Positions 34,491-44,169 of a stretch of DNA of 64,000 bases are shown here, in pieces (within the stretch, counting starts at the first letter, position 1; every line of letters begins with the position of its first letter). This stretch comes from an uncultured Brevibacillus sp. (GTDB taxonomy: Bacteria > Bacillota > Bacilli > Brevibacillales > Brevibacillaceae), in contig NZ_CANMZW010000031.1 of assembly GCF_947502445.1 (NCBI RefSeq), positions 1-64,000 on the forward strand, given 5' to 3'. Position numbers and translations under genes: made by a program. A model generated the notes under the pieces. The model saw nothing but the letters and a program-made list of their open reading frames with translations. It ran no database searches and had not been told where the DNA came from.

Positions 34491-34650
34491 TAAAACAAGT
34501 GCTTTTTGACAGCAACGAGAGCAGAAAAACTTGCTGTAGCGCTGCTTGGTCGGAACCGGAGGGGCAGCATTGATTATCGTTGGTACTGGCGCCAACTCTC
34601 AGGTCAGGGCATTTTCACTGTCTTCCCAAGTGAGAGAATATTAGGTTGTT

Positions 34651-35727
34651 TTAAGCTTCTGTACTTAACACTTTCTTTTTTTGGTCTGAGGGATTAATAT
34701 ATACCCCTCCTATTATTTGAATAAATTTAAACTTAGAACAGAAATACGTAAGAATTGTTGACAATAGTAGAGTAAACACTGTTAATAACAAAAATCCTAT
34801 CATTCCATACCAAATTTTAGGGGTAGCTATTACTAAAAGGCTCATTATTAAAGGATGAATTAAGTAAATAAAAAAAGAATGAGCAGAATACCAATTTAGG
34901 ATAGCTGAAGCTTTGGAATCAATACTAGCAAAAGCATAAAATAACCTATAAAAAAATACTAAGCTAAGCAAAGTATACAAAATTGTACTAGGCTTAACTG
35001 ATGAGTTGTATGTTTGTGTATACTTACTATCAAAAATTAAAATCATCAATGTAAAAAACCAGACAAAAAACAATTTGATAAGACTTAAATCCTTAATTTT
35101 ACGTAGTAAACGCTCTTTATTTGAGGCAATATAAGTCCCAAAAACGAAATAAAAAATCCAAACTGGAAATATACTTACATATGAAACGCCAATGCTTGGA
35201 ACTATTACAATATGAAGAGCGTGCAAGTAAAGAATCAGATGCATAACCAAACTCAGGATAAATGAAGTAGAGAGCATAACAATCGGCCTCTCCACTATCC
35301 ATTTCTTTACGTAAGGATAAATTAAATATAGTTGAAACATGATTACTAAAAAATATAGATGTACATAAGCGGTACCACTGTACAATTGTTCTATTAAAAC
35401 ACGTAGGAGTGAACTTGGATCTGTTGATATAATGTGATGGCGATTAGCAACTATAAAATAAAGAAGACTCCAAAAGAAGTATGGTATCAAGATTTTACCG
35501 AATCTCTTTTTAATAAATGATATTGCCGTACTAGGCTTATTTTTATCAGACATAAAAATACTTACTCCCGACAGAATAATAAACATTGGTACAGCAAAAC
35601 GCGAAGTCTGATTCAAAATATATGCAACATTACTCTTTTCTACATATGTAGCTGAAACGTGTATGGCTATTACTGCCATTGCACTAATAGCTCTAATATA
35701 ATCTATCTCTTTAATCCTCTGCTCCAT
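34651..35727 (-). CDS. Membrane acyltransferase (Acyl_transf_3/WecH-like)
   Basis: 358 residues with about ten helices. It begins EIDYIRAISAMAVIAIHVSA, where the conserved Arg and His of acyltransferase-3 proteins occur (R..A...V...H). MFIILSGVSIFMSDK and the later SAHSFFIYLIHPLIMS are typical. These enzymes O-acetylate polysaccharides, wall polymers or lipids at the membrane. The gene and flanks (34.65-36.3 kb) are clearly AT-richer than the neighbours, suggesting acquisition by transfer. It is a single gene. Confidence 0.88.
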   Translation of the reverse strand: MEQRIKEIDYIRAISAMAVIAIHVSATYVEKSNVAYILNQTSRFAVPMFIILSGVSIFMSDKNKPSTAISFIKKRFGKILIPYFFWSLLYFIVANRHHIISTDPSSLLRVLIEQLYSGTAYVHLYFLVIMFQLYLIYPYVKKWIVERPIVMLSTSFILSLVMHLILYLHALHIVIVPSIGVSYVSIFPVWIFYFVFGTYIASNKERLLRKIKDLSLIKLFFVWFFTLMILIFDSKYTQTYNSSVKPSTILYTLLSLVFFYRLFYAFASIDSKASAILNWYSAHSFFIYLIHPLIMSLLVIATPKIWYGMIGFLLLTVFTLLLSTILTYFCSKFKFIQIIGGVYINPSDQKKKVLSTEA

Positions 35728-35929
35728 AGCATACCACCTCTTTATTTTATAAACGTAGCACCCACTATCAGCCTTTATATTCTCATAAAGTCAAATGTAG
35801 ATTTAAATCAATAAAATAACATTTCTGACACAATATAGCATTTTTTAAAATCTTTATCCATATTTTTAATGAATTTATATTTGTTGCATTCTAAACGGAT
35901 GGCAGGAGATTTTTTATCCAGTCAACGAA

Positions 35930-36157
35930 CTATGATTTTTCGATCTCTCCGGTTACGGATAACAGATTCAATATCACTTTCAAAAACGGAGTATGGAAAT
36001 TCTCAATGGTTTTTGAGAACAAGTCTCCCATCAAATAAGTCTCATTGAAAGAACCATCGTGAGGATCTTGAAGCGGTATCTGTACAAGGGAATGATGTCC
36101 GTCCCTTCCAAAGTCAGATCCGACCTTTGTTATAAAGCCCGTATGCATAGTTGCCAT
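35930..36157 (-). CDS. Small hypothetical protein, doubtful
   Basis: 75 residues beginning MATMHTGFITKVGSDFGRDG; no ribosome site, in an AT-rich gap between acyltransferase and oligopeptidase. The composition is protein-like (few rare codons, no runs), but there is no recognisable family. It may be a fragment. Confidence 0.3.
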   Translation of the reverse strand: MATMHTGFITKVGSDFGRDGHHSLVQIPLQDPHDGSFNETYLMGDLFSKTIENFHTPFLKVILNLLSVTGEIEKS

Positions 36158-36377
36158 ATTTAATGGAATTTTCTAAAAAATACTATTTATATGACGAAGG
36201 ACGTCATATTTAAATCATTATACTATTGGTAGTTAAAAATAGGGATGTGATAAAAATGAAACTTTAACGATAGTTTCCCAATAAGGTACAAAATTCGCAA
36301 AAGAACTGATACAAGATTTCATGATGCCGTCTTTTTAATGAAGGAAAACAAAAAATGGTAGAAAGGTGTGATTAAGC

Positions 36378-38093
36378 ATGACATTTAAAGAGTATCTATA
36401 CGAGCGCCCAAACATGGAATGGATAGGTACAGAATTTAAAACGTATTTGAAAACGTTCTCAACAGCGAATGATTTAGAGACCCAAGAACAAGCTATGAAA
36501 GCGTTGAATAAACTGCGCAGTAAATTCCACACACAATGTCAGCTCGTTAATATACGCCATTCTATTGATGCAAACGATGAGTTTTATAGGATTGAACAAG
36601 ATTATATTGATACAATTAAACCAATTTTCCAAGGCTATGTAACTGATTATTATCGTGCCCTGATGGCCTCGCCATTTCGTTTAGAACTGGAGCAGAGATG
36701 GGGCACTCAATTATTTCAATTGGCTGAACAAGCGGTGAGAGCGTTCCATCCCGACATTATTGAAGATTTACAACAAGAGAATAAATTGATGACTGAGTAC
36801 AATAAGCTGATTGCATCAGCGAAAATTCAGTTTGAGGGCGATGAGCGTACATTGGTTCAGTTGGACCCATTTATGCGGGCTGCGGATCGAACGATGAGAC
36901 AGCGCGCATCTGAGGCATATTACCGATTCATGGAAGACTATGAGTTAGAGTTCGACCGTATTCTCGATGATTTGGTTAAGGTGCGCACAGGGATGGCGAA
37001 AAAGCTGGGATATCAGAATTATGTGGAGTTGGGCTATGCACGAATGAATCGCACGGATTATAACGCGAAGATGGTTGCGAATTTCCGTCTGCAAGTACTT
37101 GACCAAATTGTACCTCTTGCATCTCGGTTGCGTGAACGCCAATGCAGTCGGATTGGTGTCGATACGTTGCGTTACTACGATGAGGATCTTAGCTTCAAAG
37201 ATGGAAATCCGACATTAAAGGGGGATTCAGATTGGGTCGTTGCGAACAGTGCGAAGATGTACGCAGAAATGTCACCTGAGACCAATAAATTTTTTACATT
37301 TATGATGGAGAACGGGTTGATGGATCTCGTCAGTAAGAAGGGCAAGCAGGGCGGGGGATACAGCGCGTTTTTAAGCGACTACCATGCACCGTTTGTGTTC
37401 GCGAATTTTAACGGTTCCTCGAGCGATATTCATGATCTGACGCATGAGACAGGTCACGCTTTTCAGATGTATGAGAGCAGGCATTTCCAAGTGCCAGAAT
37501 ATAATATACCGACTTATGAAGCGGCCGAAATTCATTCAATGAGCATGGATTTTTTTGCATGGCCATGGTTAAAGTTGTTCTTTGAAGAAGAAGCTGATAA
37601 ATACAAATTTCATCATTTGACATCCGCTGTGCTTTTCTTGCCTTACGGCGCTTCGATCGATGAATTCCAGCATTTTATTTATGAACATCCAGAAAGGACG
37701 CCAGCAGAACGACGTGAGGCATGGCTTAATATTGAACGTAAGTATTTGCCGGAGCGTAATTATGAGGGGTGCGAGTATTTAGAACGGGGTGGATTTTGGC
37801 ATAAGCAAGGGCATATTTTCACGTTACCGTTTTACTATATTGATTATGCGTTGGCTGAAATTTGTGCGCTCCAGTTTTTGAAGCGATTAATTAGAGACTA
37901 CGAGGCGGCGTGGGCTGATTATTTGAAGTTGTGTAGAGAAGGTGGAAGCAAATCTTTTACGAACTTGGTTGAAGTTGCTGGTTTAATGTCGCCGTTTGAA
38001 GACGGTTGCATTGCCTCGATTGTTGTCGCTCTTGAGCAGCAGCTCTACGAGATGGATGATGCAATATCGCGGTATGAGCCTCTACAAAATTAG
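36378..38093 (+). CDS. M3-family oligoendopeptidase
   Basis: 571 residues. The zinc site HETGH (356-360) lies in DIHDLTHETGHAFQMYES, and the third ligand Glu follows in TYEAAEIHSMSMDFF. Typical length for PepF-like M3 oligoendopeptidases. AAGGTG precedes ATG 36378 by 8-9 nt. It degrades short peptides in the cytoplasm or cell surface. It is a single gene with a terminator about 100 bp after. Confidence 0.93.
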   Translation: MTFKEYLYERPNMEWIGTEFKTYLKTFSTANDLETQEQAMKALNKLRSKFHTQCQLVNIRHSIDANDEFYRIEQDYIDTIKPIFQGYVTDYYRALMASPFRLELEQRWGTQLFQLAEQAVRAFHPDIIEDLQQENKLMTEYNKLIASAKIQFEGDERTLVQLDPFMRAADRTMRQRASEAYYRFMEDYELEFDRILDDLVKVRTGMAKKLGYQNYVELGYARMNRTDYNAKMVANFRLQVLDQIVPLASRLRERQCSRIGVDTLRYYDEDLSFKDGNPTLKGDSDWVVANSAKMYAEMSPETNKFFTFMMENGLMDLVSKKGKQGGGYSAFLSDYHAPFVFANFNGSSSDIHDLTHETGHAFQMYESRHFQVPEYNIPTYEAAEIHSMSMDFFAWPWLKLFFEEEADKYKFHHLTSAVLFLPYGASIDEFQHFIYEHPERTPAERREAWLNIERKYLPERNYEGCEYLERGGFWHKQGHIFTLPFYYIDYALAEICALQFLKRLIRDYEAAWADYLKLCREGGSKSFTNLVEVAGLMSPFEDGCIASIVVALEQQLYEMDDAISRYEPLQN

Positions 38094-38196
38094 TGTAGGG
38101 CATCACAGTGGAACAACCGTAGCTTTTCGGTCGTTGATCAGAGAAAATCTGACTTTCTAATGGTATTTCCTTCATTCCTTCAGGGGATGGTCTATG

Positions 38197-38230
38197 GCGG
38201 GCTTGTGGATCAGCTTATAGCCCGCCTTTT
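38197..38230 (+). terminator. Rho-independent terminator
   Basis: GGCGGGCT and AGCCCGCC pair around a 14-nt loop, followed by TTTT. It ends the M3 gene unit. A small frame at 38251-38398 (MSYLKRLRNMGSVKSVYDKA and on) follows without ribosome site; probably a gene fragment. Confidence 0.75.
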
Positions 38231-38415
38231 CGGGCTTGCCTGTTATTTTCATGAGCTACCTTAAACGGCTCAGGAACATGGGTTCCGTAAAGAGTGTGTA
38301 TGACAAAGCCAAAAAGCATATGGAAGAAGAGCTAGGAATTCCGTTAGAGCTAGCATCTATTACAGATCGAACACAAATGCCTGTAAGAAAGAAATGAGGA
38401 ATTGTAAGGCTCTCA

Positions 38416-39124
38416 TTGAGGGGACAAGTAGCGGTAGTAACAGGCGGAGGAAGTGGGATAGGCAAAGCGATCTCACAGCAGCTGGCTGAGCAGGGCGCAC
38501 ATGTATGGGTCACGGACATTCAGGAGGTATCTGCCACATGTGTAGCAGAAGAAATCGGTCAAAAGGGGAACAAGGCTTCAGCGTATCGATTGGACGTAAC
38601 CGATGCTCTTGGCGTTAGAGGATTCTTTGAGCAAGTGGATTAAGAATGTGGACGTGTAGATATTCTGGTTAACAACGTAGGAATGGATGAGGATGTTCGA
38701 TATTCACGTAAACGGCTCCTTTTACTGCCTCCGTGAAGCCGCTAAGCGAATGATCCGCAATTAACTATGGACGCATTATTAACATGTCTTAGCTGGCAAA
38801 CTTTGCCCATTATGGAACAGTCAAATATGCGTTGGTTGGCTTAACCCAGGCTGCAGCAAAGGAGCTGGCTATCAGATTACTGTTAAAGCGATTAAACCTG
38901 GGGTCATTCGTTCTGCACTTACAGAAGGGATACTAGCCATGGCAGAAGAACGCCTGTCTGAGGCAACCCCGGTGAAAAAAATCGGAAGCCTAGAAGATAT
39001 TTCCAGGACGGTATCAATGCTTGCACAACCAGACTCTTCTTTCGTGACAGGCACCTTAATAGTCGTTGACGGGGATTTTAGCCTGATGAACGAAATGGAT
39101 CGCGTGATGCTGGATGCCTTGTAG
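38416..39124 (+). pseudogene. SDR-family oxidoreductase, broken
   Basis: Starts VAVVTGGGSGIGKAISQQLA, the SDR NAD(P) motif TGxxxGIG, then an in-frame TAA at 38641 directly before CGRVDILVNNVG (NNxG motif). Frameshifts follow. The YxxxK region survives only as fragments near 38800-38850, and the C-terminus VTGTLIVVDGDFS is in frame to 39124. A classical short-chain dehydrogenase now inactive. Confidence 0.88.
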
Positions 39125-39254
39125 CAGTAAGCCTTTCCCTCTTCCACAGATGTGTGAACCCGTTTTGTTCGTTTAGCCGTTTCGTGATTTGAGCAGCGTG
39201 AATACCTTGATATGGTTAAGAACGGCTCACGACATCGTGTACAGGGGGAGAGGG

Positions 39255-42200
39255 ATGGATCAGTACTTGGTAAAGCCGTGGCTCGTTAGTGGGGGGAATG
39301 AGGCAGTCTCTGCTGACTGGGATGTGTATGTACCACCCGAGATAGATGAACTAGCCGAACGTGTTATGGGGTATTACGATATGTACGTGAGCGATCGAGT
39401 ATTAATTACCTCTAAGCCTGATAAAGGCGGGGCAATTTGGCGAATCGAAACGGACAGAGGGACCCGCAGCTTGAAATTGCTGCATCGAAGCCCGGAGCGA
39501 AGCTTGTTTAGCGTCGGTTTTCAGGAATATATCGTTAACCAAGGCGCGCGAGTACCCAGGTTGATTCCTGCAAAGGATGGAAAGCTGTTCGTCGAAATGG
39601 GCGGGAAGCTGTGGATCGTCACGGATTGGATCAGCCTCCAGCCGGCAACAAAGGTTGATTTGATTGGTGCCCAGGAGCTGTGCTACGGTCTCGGTGAGTT
39701 TCACCGTCATTCAAAAGGGTATGTCCCTCCTGCAAATGCCAAAAATTCATCACGCTTATTCCGCTGGCCCGCTTACTATCAAAAAATCGCCAAAAAAATT
39801 GGTTGGATGCGTGACATGGCAATTGCATATGAAGATTCGATCGCTAGTCGCTCCATTTTGGCAGTCGTGGATCAATATCAGCAGCAAGCGCTCGATGCAT
39901 TGGCAAAACTGAACGACTCTGCTTATGCAAATATGGTAGCTATGGGAGAACCCCACTGGGGACTTGTTCATCAGGACTACGGCTGGTCAAATGGGCAGAA
40001 TGGACCTGGGGGGCTATGGGTAATCGACCTTGATGGAGTAGCCTATGATCTCCCGTTCCGGGATTTACGCAAATTGATCACTAGCACGATGGATGACATG
40101 GGCGTCTGGGATGTAAGCTGGATGAGGGGAATGATTGAAGCCTATCATCAGGCCAACCCGCTGGATGCAGAATCCTATGATCTCCTGTTGAATGACATGG
40201 CGATGCCTAATGAGTTTTACAAGCACTTGAAGGAAATGTTTTTTGATCCTGTCCAGTTTTTGAATACAGAAGCAGAAGGCATTTTGCAGCGCGTAGTTGC
40301 AACCGATCTATCCAAGTCACAGGCATTGGCAGAATTAGCCCAGGATCGGAGCCTATATCAATCCGGGAATTATGAAAGCGTGCAGGAAGCTCGCCTGACA
40401 CAGCCTGCTTCTTCAGAGAGAGTCGTGGAGGCACGAAACTGGCAACTGCAGTCACAGGGATTGGGAACTGTAGCGTGGGAAGAAGGAGTCATTGAGGAAG
40501 AGTCTGGTGAGTCTGAAATGGCGTTGCCAGAAGAAGTGGCTTTTGTAGAAGAGGCGGTTGAGTTAGAGATCGCGTTACCAGAAGAGGTTACTTTTACGGA
40601 AGAGGCGGTCGATCTTGACATAGCCCTACCGGAAGAAGTGGTTTTTGAGGAAGAGGCAGTCGAGACCGAAAAAGCTATACCAGAAGTAGTTGCTTTCGAG
40701 GAACAGGCAGTCGATCTTGACATAGCCCTACCGGAAGAAGCGGCTTTTGAAGAAGAGGCAGTCGAGTTCGAAATAGCCCTACCAGAAGTAGTTGCTTTCG
40801 AGGAAGATGCGGTCGAGTTCGACGTAGCCCTACCGGAAGAAGTGGCTTTTGAAGAAGAGGCAGTCAAGTTTGAAATAGCCCTACCAGAAGAAGTGGTCTT
40901 TGAGGAAGAGGCGGTCGAGACCGAAAAAGCTATACCAGAAGTAGTTGCTTTCGAGGAACATGCAGTCGATCTAGACATAGCCCTACCGGAAGAAGCGGCT
41001 TTTGAAGAAGAGGCAGTCGAGTTTGACATAGCCCTACCGGAAGAAGTGGTCTTTGAGAAAGAGGCGGTCGAGTTCAACGTAGCCCTACCGGAAGAAGTGG
41101 CTTTTGAAGAAGAGGCGGTCGAGTTTGACATAGCCCTACCGGAAGAAGTGGTCTTTGAGGAAGAGGCGGTCGAGTTCGAAATAGCCCTACCAGAAGTAGT
41201 TGCTTTTGATGAAGTGGCACCCTTGGACTCAAGCTTAGCCGAGAAAGAAGAAGTTTCTTCTCAAGAAGCGCCAGCACGTTCCTATATCGTGCAGCCATTA
41301 GAGAAAACCATTCAAAAATCACCGGTTTTCTCAAGTATGGTTCCATCCAGTCCACCAAAAAGAACGGAGTCCACTGACGTTAGGCCAATCACCAGTATTG
41401 AAGCACAAACTGACAACGAGCAACCGAAGATCGTATCTATCAGTAAGAAATCAGGGAAATCGCGAACCTTCTCAGTACGTTTTGAAGACGATTCAGTAAA
41501 ACCAAAGCAAAAGAAGACAGTAAAAGAAGAAACGATAAAACATGAGCAACTCAAACCCAAACCCAAACCGGCGCAAGTCGAAGAAAATCCGGTCAAGGTC
41601 AAACCTAAGACAACATCCCAAGATGAGAAATCAGCAGTAGCAACGGAAAAAGTAGAATCAGCCGAAGGTAAGTCGGAAAAAACACCAAAGAAACCAAAAG
41701 AAAAAGCGAAAACAATCTCCATTGTAAAAGAAAAGAGCACAAAAACAAGGAAAAATGTAGACGCGGAATCTAAGCCGGTTGTTAAGCGTGTAAAAGCGGA
41801 GGATATGAGCCAGGAAATTATTGAGAGTGCGCTTGAATCAAAAGAGAGCACACCTGAGCAGCAAACGAGCACGACAAGAAGTGAGCAAAGCAAAAATAAG
41901 AGCAAGAAAACATCTCGCCCGTCTTCGGTAATTTCCAAAGCGAAATCTGTGGCTGCGGGTCTGCAAAAGAAAAATGCAAGCAACAAGCAGCAAACGGTTC
42001 GAAAGAGAAGGACAGCGGCGAATCGGAAAAAAGTGGTACATCCAAAAAGGTCCCCCATCACTACAAACAATCCGATTCTAAAAGTCTCTCCGCAGCAAAC
42101 CAGTAACGTCAAAACAAGAAAGCAAGAACCAACAAAGCAAGCTCGCCACGCAAATAAGCTAGGACAAAAACAAGCTGCCGGTTCCAAAAAACCTTTAAAA

Positions 42201-42311
42201 GCAGCTGCGCCCAAAAAACAAGCATTTACTAAAGTACCAGCACCCATGCAGCGAACGAAGAAACGTCCGTCAGAGAAGCTTCGAGCTAGAAAAGGAAAGA
42301 AGATTGCGTAA
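39255..42311 (+). CDS. CotS-family spore coat kinase-like protein with acidic 17-residue repeats and basic tail
   Basis: 1018 residues from ATG 39255 (GGGGGAGAGGG just upstream). Residues 1-400 are a CotS/YsxE-type aminoglycoside-phosphotransferase fold. The catalytic loop HQDYGWSN (239-246) and metal-binding IDLDG (257-261) are preserved, so kinase activity is possible. Residues 423-660 are 14 tandem units of 17 residues, consensus ALPEEVAFEEEAVEFDI, extremely acidic. Residues 660-1018 are rich in Lys, Thr, Ser and Arg, so the tail is strongly basic. CotS itself is about 350 residues, so two thirds of this protein is added. The mixed acidic and basic parts suggest self-assembly or binding of other coat proteins. 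It is probably a mother-cell spore coat gene. Confidence 0.88.
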   Translation: MDQYLVKPWLVSGGNEAVSADWDVYVPPEIDELAERVMGYYDMYVSDRVLITSKPDKGGAIWRIETDRGTRSLKLLHRSPERSLFSVGFQEYIVNQGARVPRLIPAKDGKLFVEMGGKLWIVTDWISLQPATKVDLIGAQELCYGLGEFHRHSKGYVPPANAKNSSRLFRWPAYYQKIAKKIGWMRDMAIAYEDSIASRSILAVVDQYQQQALDALAKLNDSAYANMVAMGEPHWGLVHQDYGWSNGQNGPGGLWVIDLDGVAYDLPFRDLRKLITSTMDDMGVWDVSWMRGMIEAYHQANPLDAESYDLLLNDMAMPNEFYKHLKEMFFDPVQFLNTEAEGILQRVVATDLSKSQALAELAQDRSLYQSGNYESVQEARLTQPASSERVVEARNWQLQSQGLGTVAWEEGVIEEESGESEMALPEEVAFVEEAVELEIALPEEVTFTEEAVDLDIALPEEVVFEEEAVETEKAIPEVVAFEEQAVDLDIALPEEAAFEEEAVEFEIALPEVVAFEEDAVEFDVALPEEVAFEEEAVKFEIALPEEVVFEEEAVETEKAIPEVVAFEEHAVDLDIALPEEAAFEEEAVEFDIALPEEVVFEKEAVEFNVALPEEVAFEEEAVEFDIALPEEVVFEEEAVEFEIALPEVVAFDEVAPLDSSLAEKEEVSSQEAPARSYIVQPLEKTIQKSPVFSSMVPSSPPKRTESTDVRPITSIEAQTDNEQPKIVSISKKSGKSRTFSVRFEDDSVKPKQKKTVKEETIKHEQLKPKPKPAQVEENPVKVKPKTTSQDEKSAVATEKVESAEGKSEKTPKKPKEKAKTISIVKEKSTKTRKNVDAESKPVVKRVKAEDMSQEIIESALESKESTPEQQTSTTRSEQSKNKSKKTSRPSSVISKAKSVAAGLQKKNASNKQQTVRKRRTAANRKKVVHPKRSPITTNNPILKVSPQQTSNVKTRKQEPTKQARHANKLGQKQAAGSKKPLKAAAPKKQAFTKVPAPMQRTKKRPSEKLRARKGKKIA
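40521..41234 (+). repeat. 14 x 51-bp tandem coding repeat with a five-unit higher-order period
   Basis: The 714-bp tract encodes exactly 14 in-frame 17-residue units. Units 3-5 and 8-10 are nearly identical, including the unusual VETEK and AIPEVVAFEE variants, so blocks of five units (255 bp) were duplicated. The last unit degenerates (DEVAPLDSS). The complementary strand is also open through this region, a by-product of the codon pattern. Confidence 0.95.
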
Positions 42312-42502
42312 TTGAAAGAAAAAAATAGGATGGTCTTTAGCCATGACAGCTTTTAGCCTCGAACAGTCCTCTTTATGTTCAGTGCTGGAGCTGTCATTTT
42401 AATTTCTATCAACGACGGTCATAAACGGAAGGGAACTAAGCGGTCTAAATCGAAAAAGGTACTTGAAACATCGTTTTTTACAAAACATGGTTGGAGGTTC
42501 AT

Positions 42503-44143
42503 GTGCGAAGTGATCATGCAAATTCAAATATATCTGCAATTCATGCACTCAGTAAGGTATCAATTGCCCTAAGTGAAACGCTTAGTCTGGATAAGCTATT
42601 GTACAAAGCTGTGGCCCAATGCATTGAAATATGCAGCTTTGATGCTGCAGTAGTTTATTTTCTTGAGCCTTCCGGTAATTATTTTGAAGCTCAACATTTC
42701 TATGGGATTCAATACGAATCAAGCGAGCAGTTAAAAAAATTACCGACTGATTTTATCGGCGGGATTGTCATTAAAAATGGGAAGACAATTGTTACAGAAA
42801 ATTTAACCCAGTATTATAAGCAGCGCCCACAACTCGAAGACTTCCAATCTCTTATTTCTGTTCCGATCAAAGCCAGGAAGGAAACCATTGGCGTTTTAGA
42901 TGTCTTTACTAAGGATCACCGAGATTTCTCACAGGAGGACATTTCTTTAGTCGAATCGATCGGTCTGCAAATAGGTGTGGCTAGTGAAAATGCGAAGCTG
43001 TTTGAATCCGTGGAGAATGTGACGACAAAGCTAAGGGAACTGGTCACCCTCAATCAGCGAATTGCTTCCTGCTTAAACGTAGACGCACTCATCCAAGTGC
43101 TGACGACTGAACTAAGTCGTGTTTTTAAAGCGAATATCCTTTTTTTAAGTAAGAATGACAGTCTAACACTGCAGGTAAATGCCTCTAACCAATATGACGG
43201 TTCACAATTCACCTCTGATTCTCTCATTGAAAATATGCTGCTACAGGAAACAAATAAGATACATCACTATAAGCGAAGGCAGACCCAGCAAGACCTGGAT
43301 GCAGTCTTTGAGAGATTTGAGATTCAGCGAGCGGAGTTTATCAATTTTTCATACGGAGCAAATATGCACTGTCTGATTATCGCAAAAGAGCAATGCCACC
43401 AATGGACGATCGCTGAACAGGAAGTGATGGAAGGAATTACAAAAACGATTTCATTGGCATTGACGAATAGCTATCTTTTTCTTGAGGTAGAAAAAAGTAG
43501 AGAGCGCAACTCGAATCTGCGTGCACTTCAAACTGCGGCGCAGGAAAAAGAACGCCAGCGAATCGCAGGCGAAATCCATGATTCGATCAATCAATCTCTG
43601 TCTGGACTTTATTTCCATTTACAATATTGTCGCGATGAAATCGAGCATTCTCCAGAGAAAGTAAAAGCCATTTTGGATAAGCTGCTGTCGATCACCAAGG
43701 ATAACATTAATGAGCTCAGACAAATCATTCACGACCTCCATCCATTGGCAATCCAAAAGTTCGGATTTGTTGGGGCAGTGGACGAATTGGTGAAAACCTG
43801 CTCGATGCAAGAGATCATGAAAATCAAGCTGTCTGTCGTAGGTCAACCCGTCCGGTATGATCCAGAGATCGAGATTCAGTTATACCGTGTTCTACAGGAA
43901 TGCATGAATAATGTACTGAAGCATTCAGAGGCAAGAGAAGTATTAATCAGCATGAGTTTTGAGCATTCCAGGTTGCGCATCATGGTCGAGGATGACGGTG
44001 TTGGATTCGTGCCCTCCGAGCAGCTAAGCGATAATCATGCCTATGGAATCATGGGAATGGAAACGAGGGTCAGAGATATTGGAGGCATGCTGTCTATCTT
44101 CAGCCAACGTGGAAGGGGGACAAAAGTAGAGATCACGCTGTGA
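42503..44143 (+). CDS. NarL-type sensor histidine kinase with GAF domains
   Basis: 546 residues from GTG 42503, 5 nt after GGAGG (42493-42497). Two GAF domains (about 10-160 and 180-325), no transmembrane segment, a HisKA_3 dimer with ERQRIAGEIHDSINQSLSGL (His359), and an HATPase with N-box ECMNNVLKHSEA and G-box VEDDGVGFVPS. A soluble sensor that may bind a small ligand or gas. The stop overlaps the region of the next response-regulator gene. Trigger unknown. Confidence 0.92.
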   Translation: MRSDHANSNISAIHALSKVSIALSETLSLDKLLYKAVAQCIEICSFDAAVVYFLEPSGNYFEAQHFYGIQYESSEQLKKLPTDFIGGIVIKNGKTIVTENLTQYYKQRPQLEDFQSLISVPIKARKETIGVLDVFTKDHRDFSQEDISLVESIGLQIGVASENAKLFESVENVTTKLRELVTLNQRIASCLNVDALIQVLTTELSRVFKANILFLSKNDSLTLQVNASNQYDGSQFTSDSLIENMLLQETNKIHHYKRRQTQQDLDAVFERFEIQRAEFINFSYGANMHCLIIAKEQCHQWTIAEQEVMEGITKTISLALTNSYLFLEVEKSRERNSNLRALQTAAQEKERQRIAGEIHDSINQSLSGLYFHLQYCRDEIEHSPEKVKAILDKLLSITKDNINELRQIIHDLHPLAIQKFGFVGAVDELVKTCSMQEIMKIKLSVVGQPVRYDPEIEIQLYRVLQECMNNVLKHSEAREVLISMSFEHSRLRIMVEDDGVGFVPSEQLSDNHAYGIMGMETRVRDIGGMLSIFSQRGRGTKVEITL

Positions 44144-44169
44144 AAGAAATGGGCACAGGGGGAGATAGC

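Noticed and set aside
40370-41131. Long open frame on the minus strand inside the CotS repeat (Ser/Thr-rich, 253 codons)
   Set aside because: It is an antisense by-product of the 51-bp repeat; no ribosome site and repetitive STASSSKAT translation only mirrors the acidic repeat codons.
40521-41234. CRISPR-like regular repeat
   Set aside because: Units are contiguous with no spacers and encode in-frame protein.
41312-42247. Minus-strand open frame of 311 codons opposite the basic tail
   Set aside because: Phe/Leu/Cys-rich translation is the complement of Lys-rich coding; no start signal.
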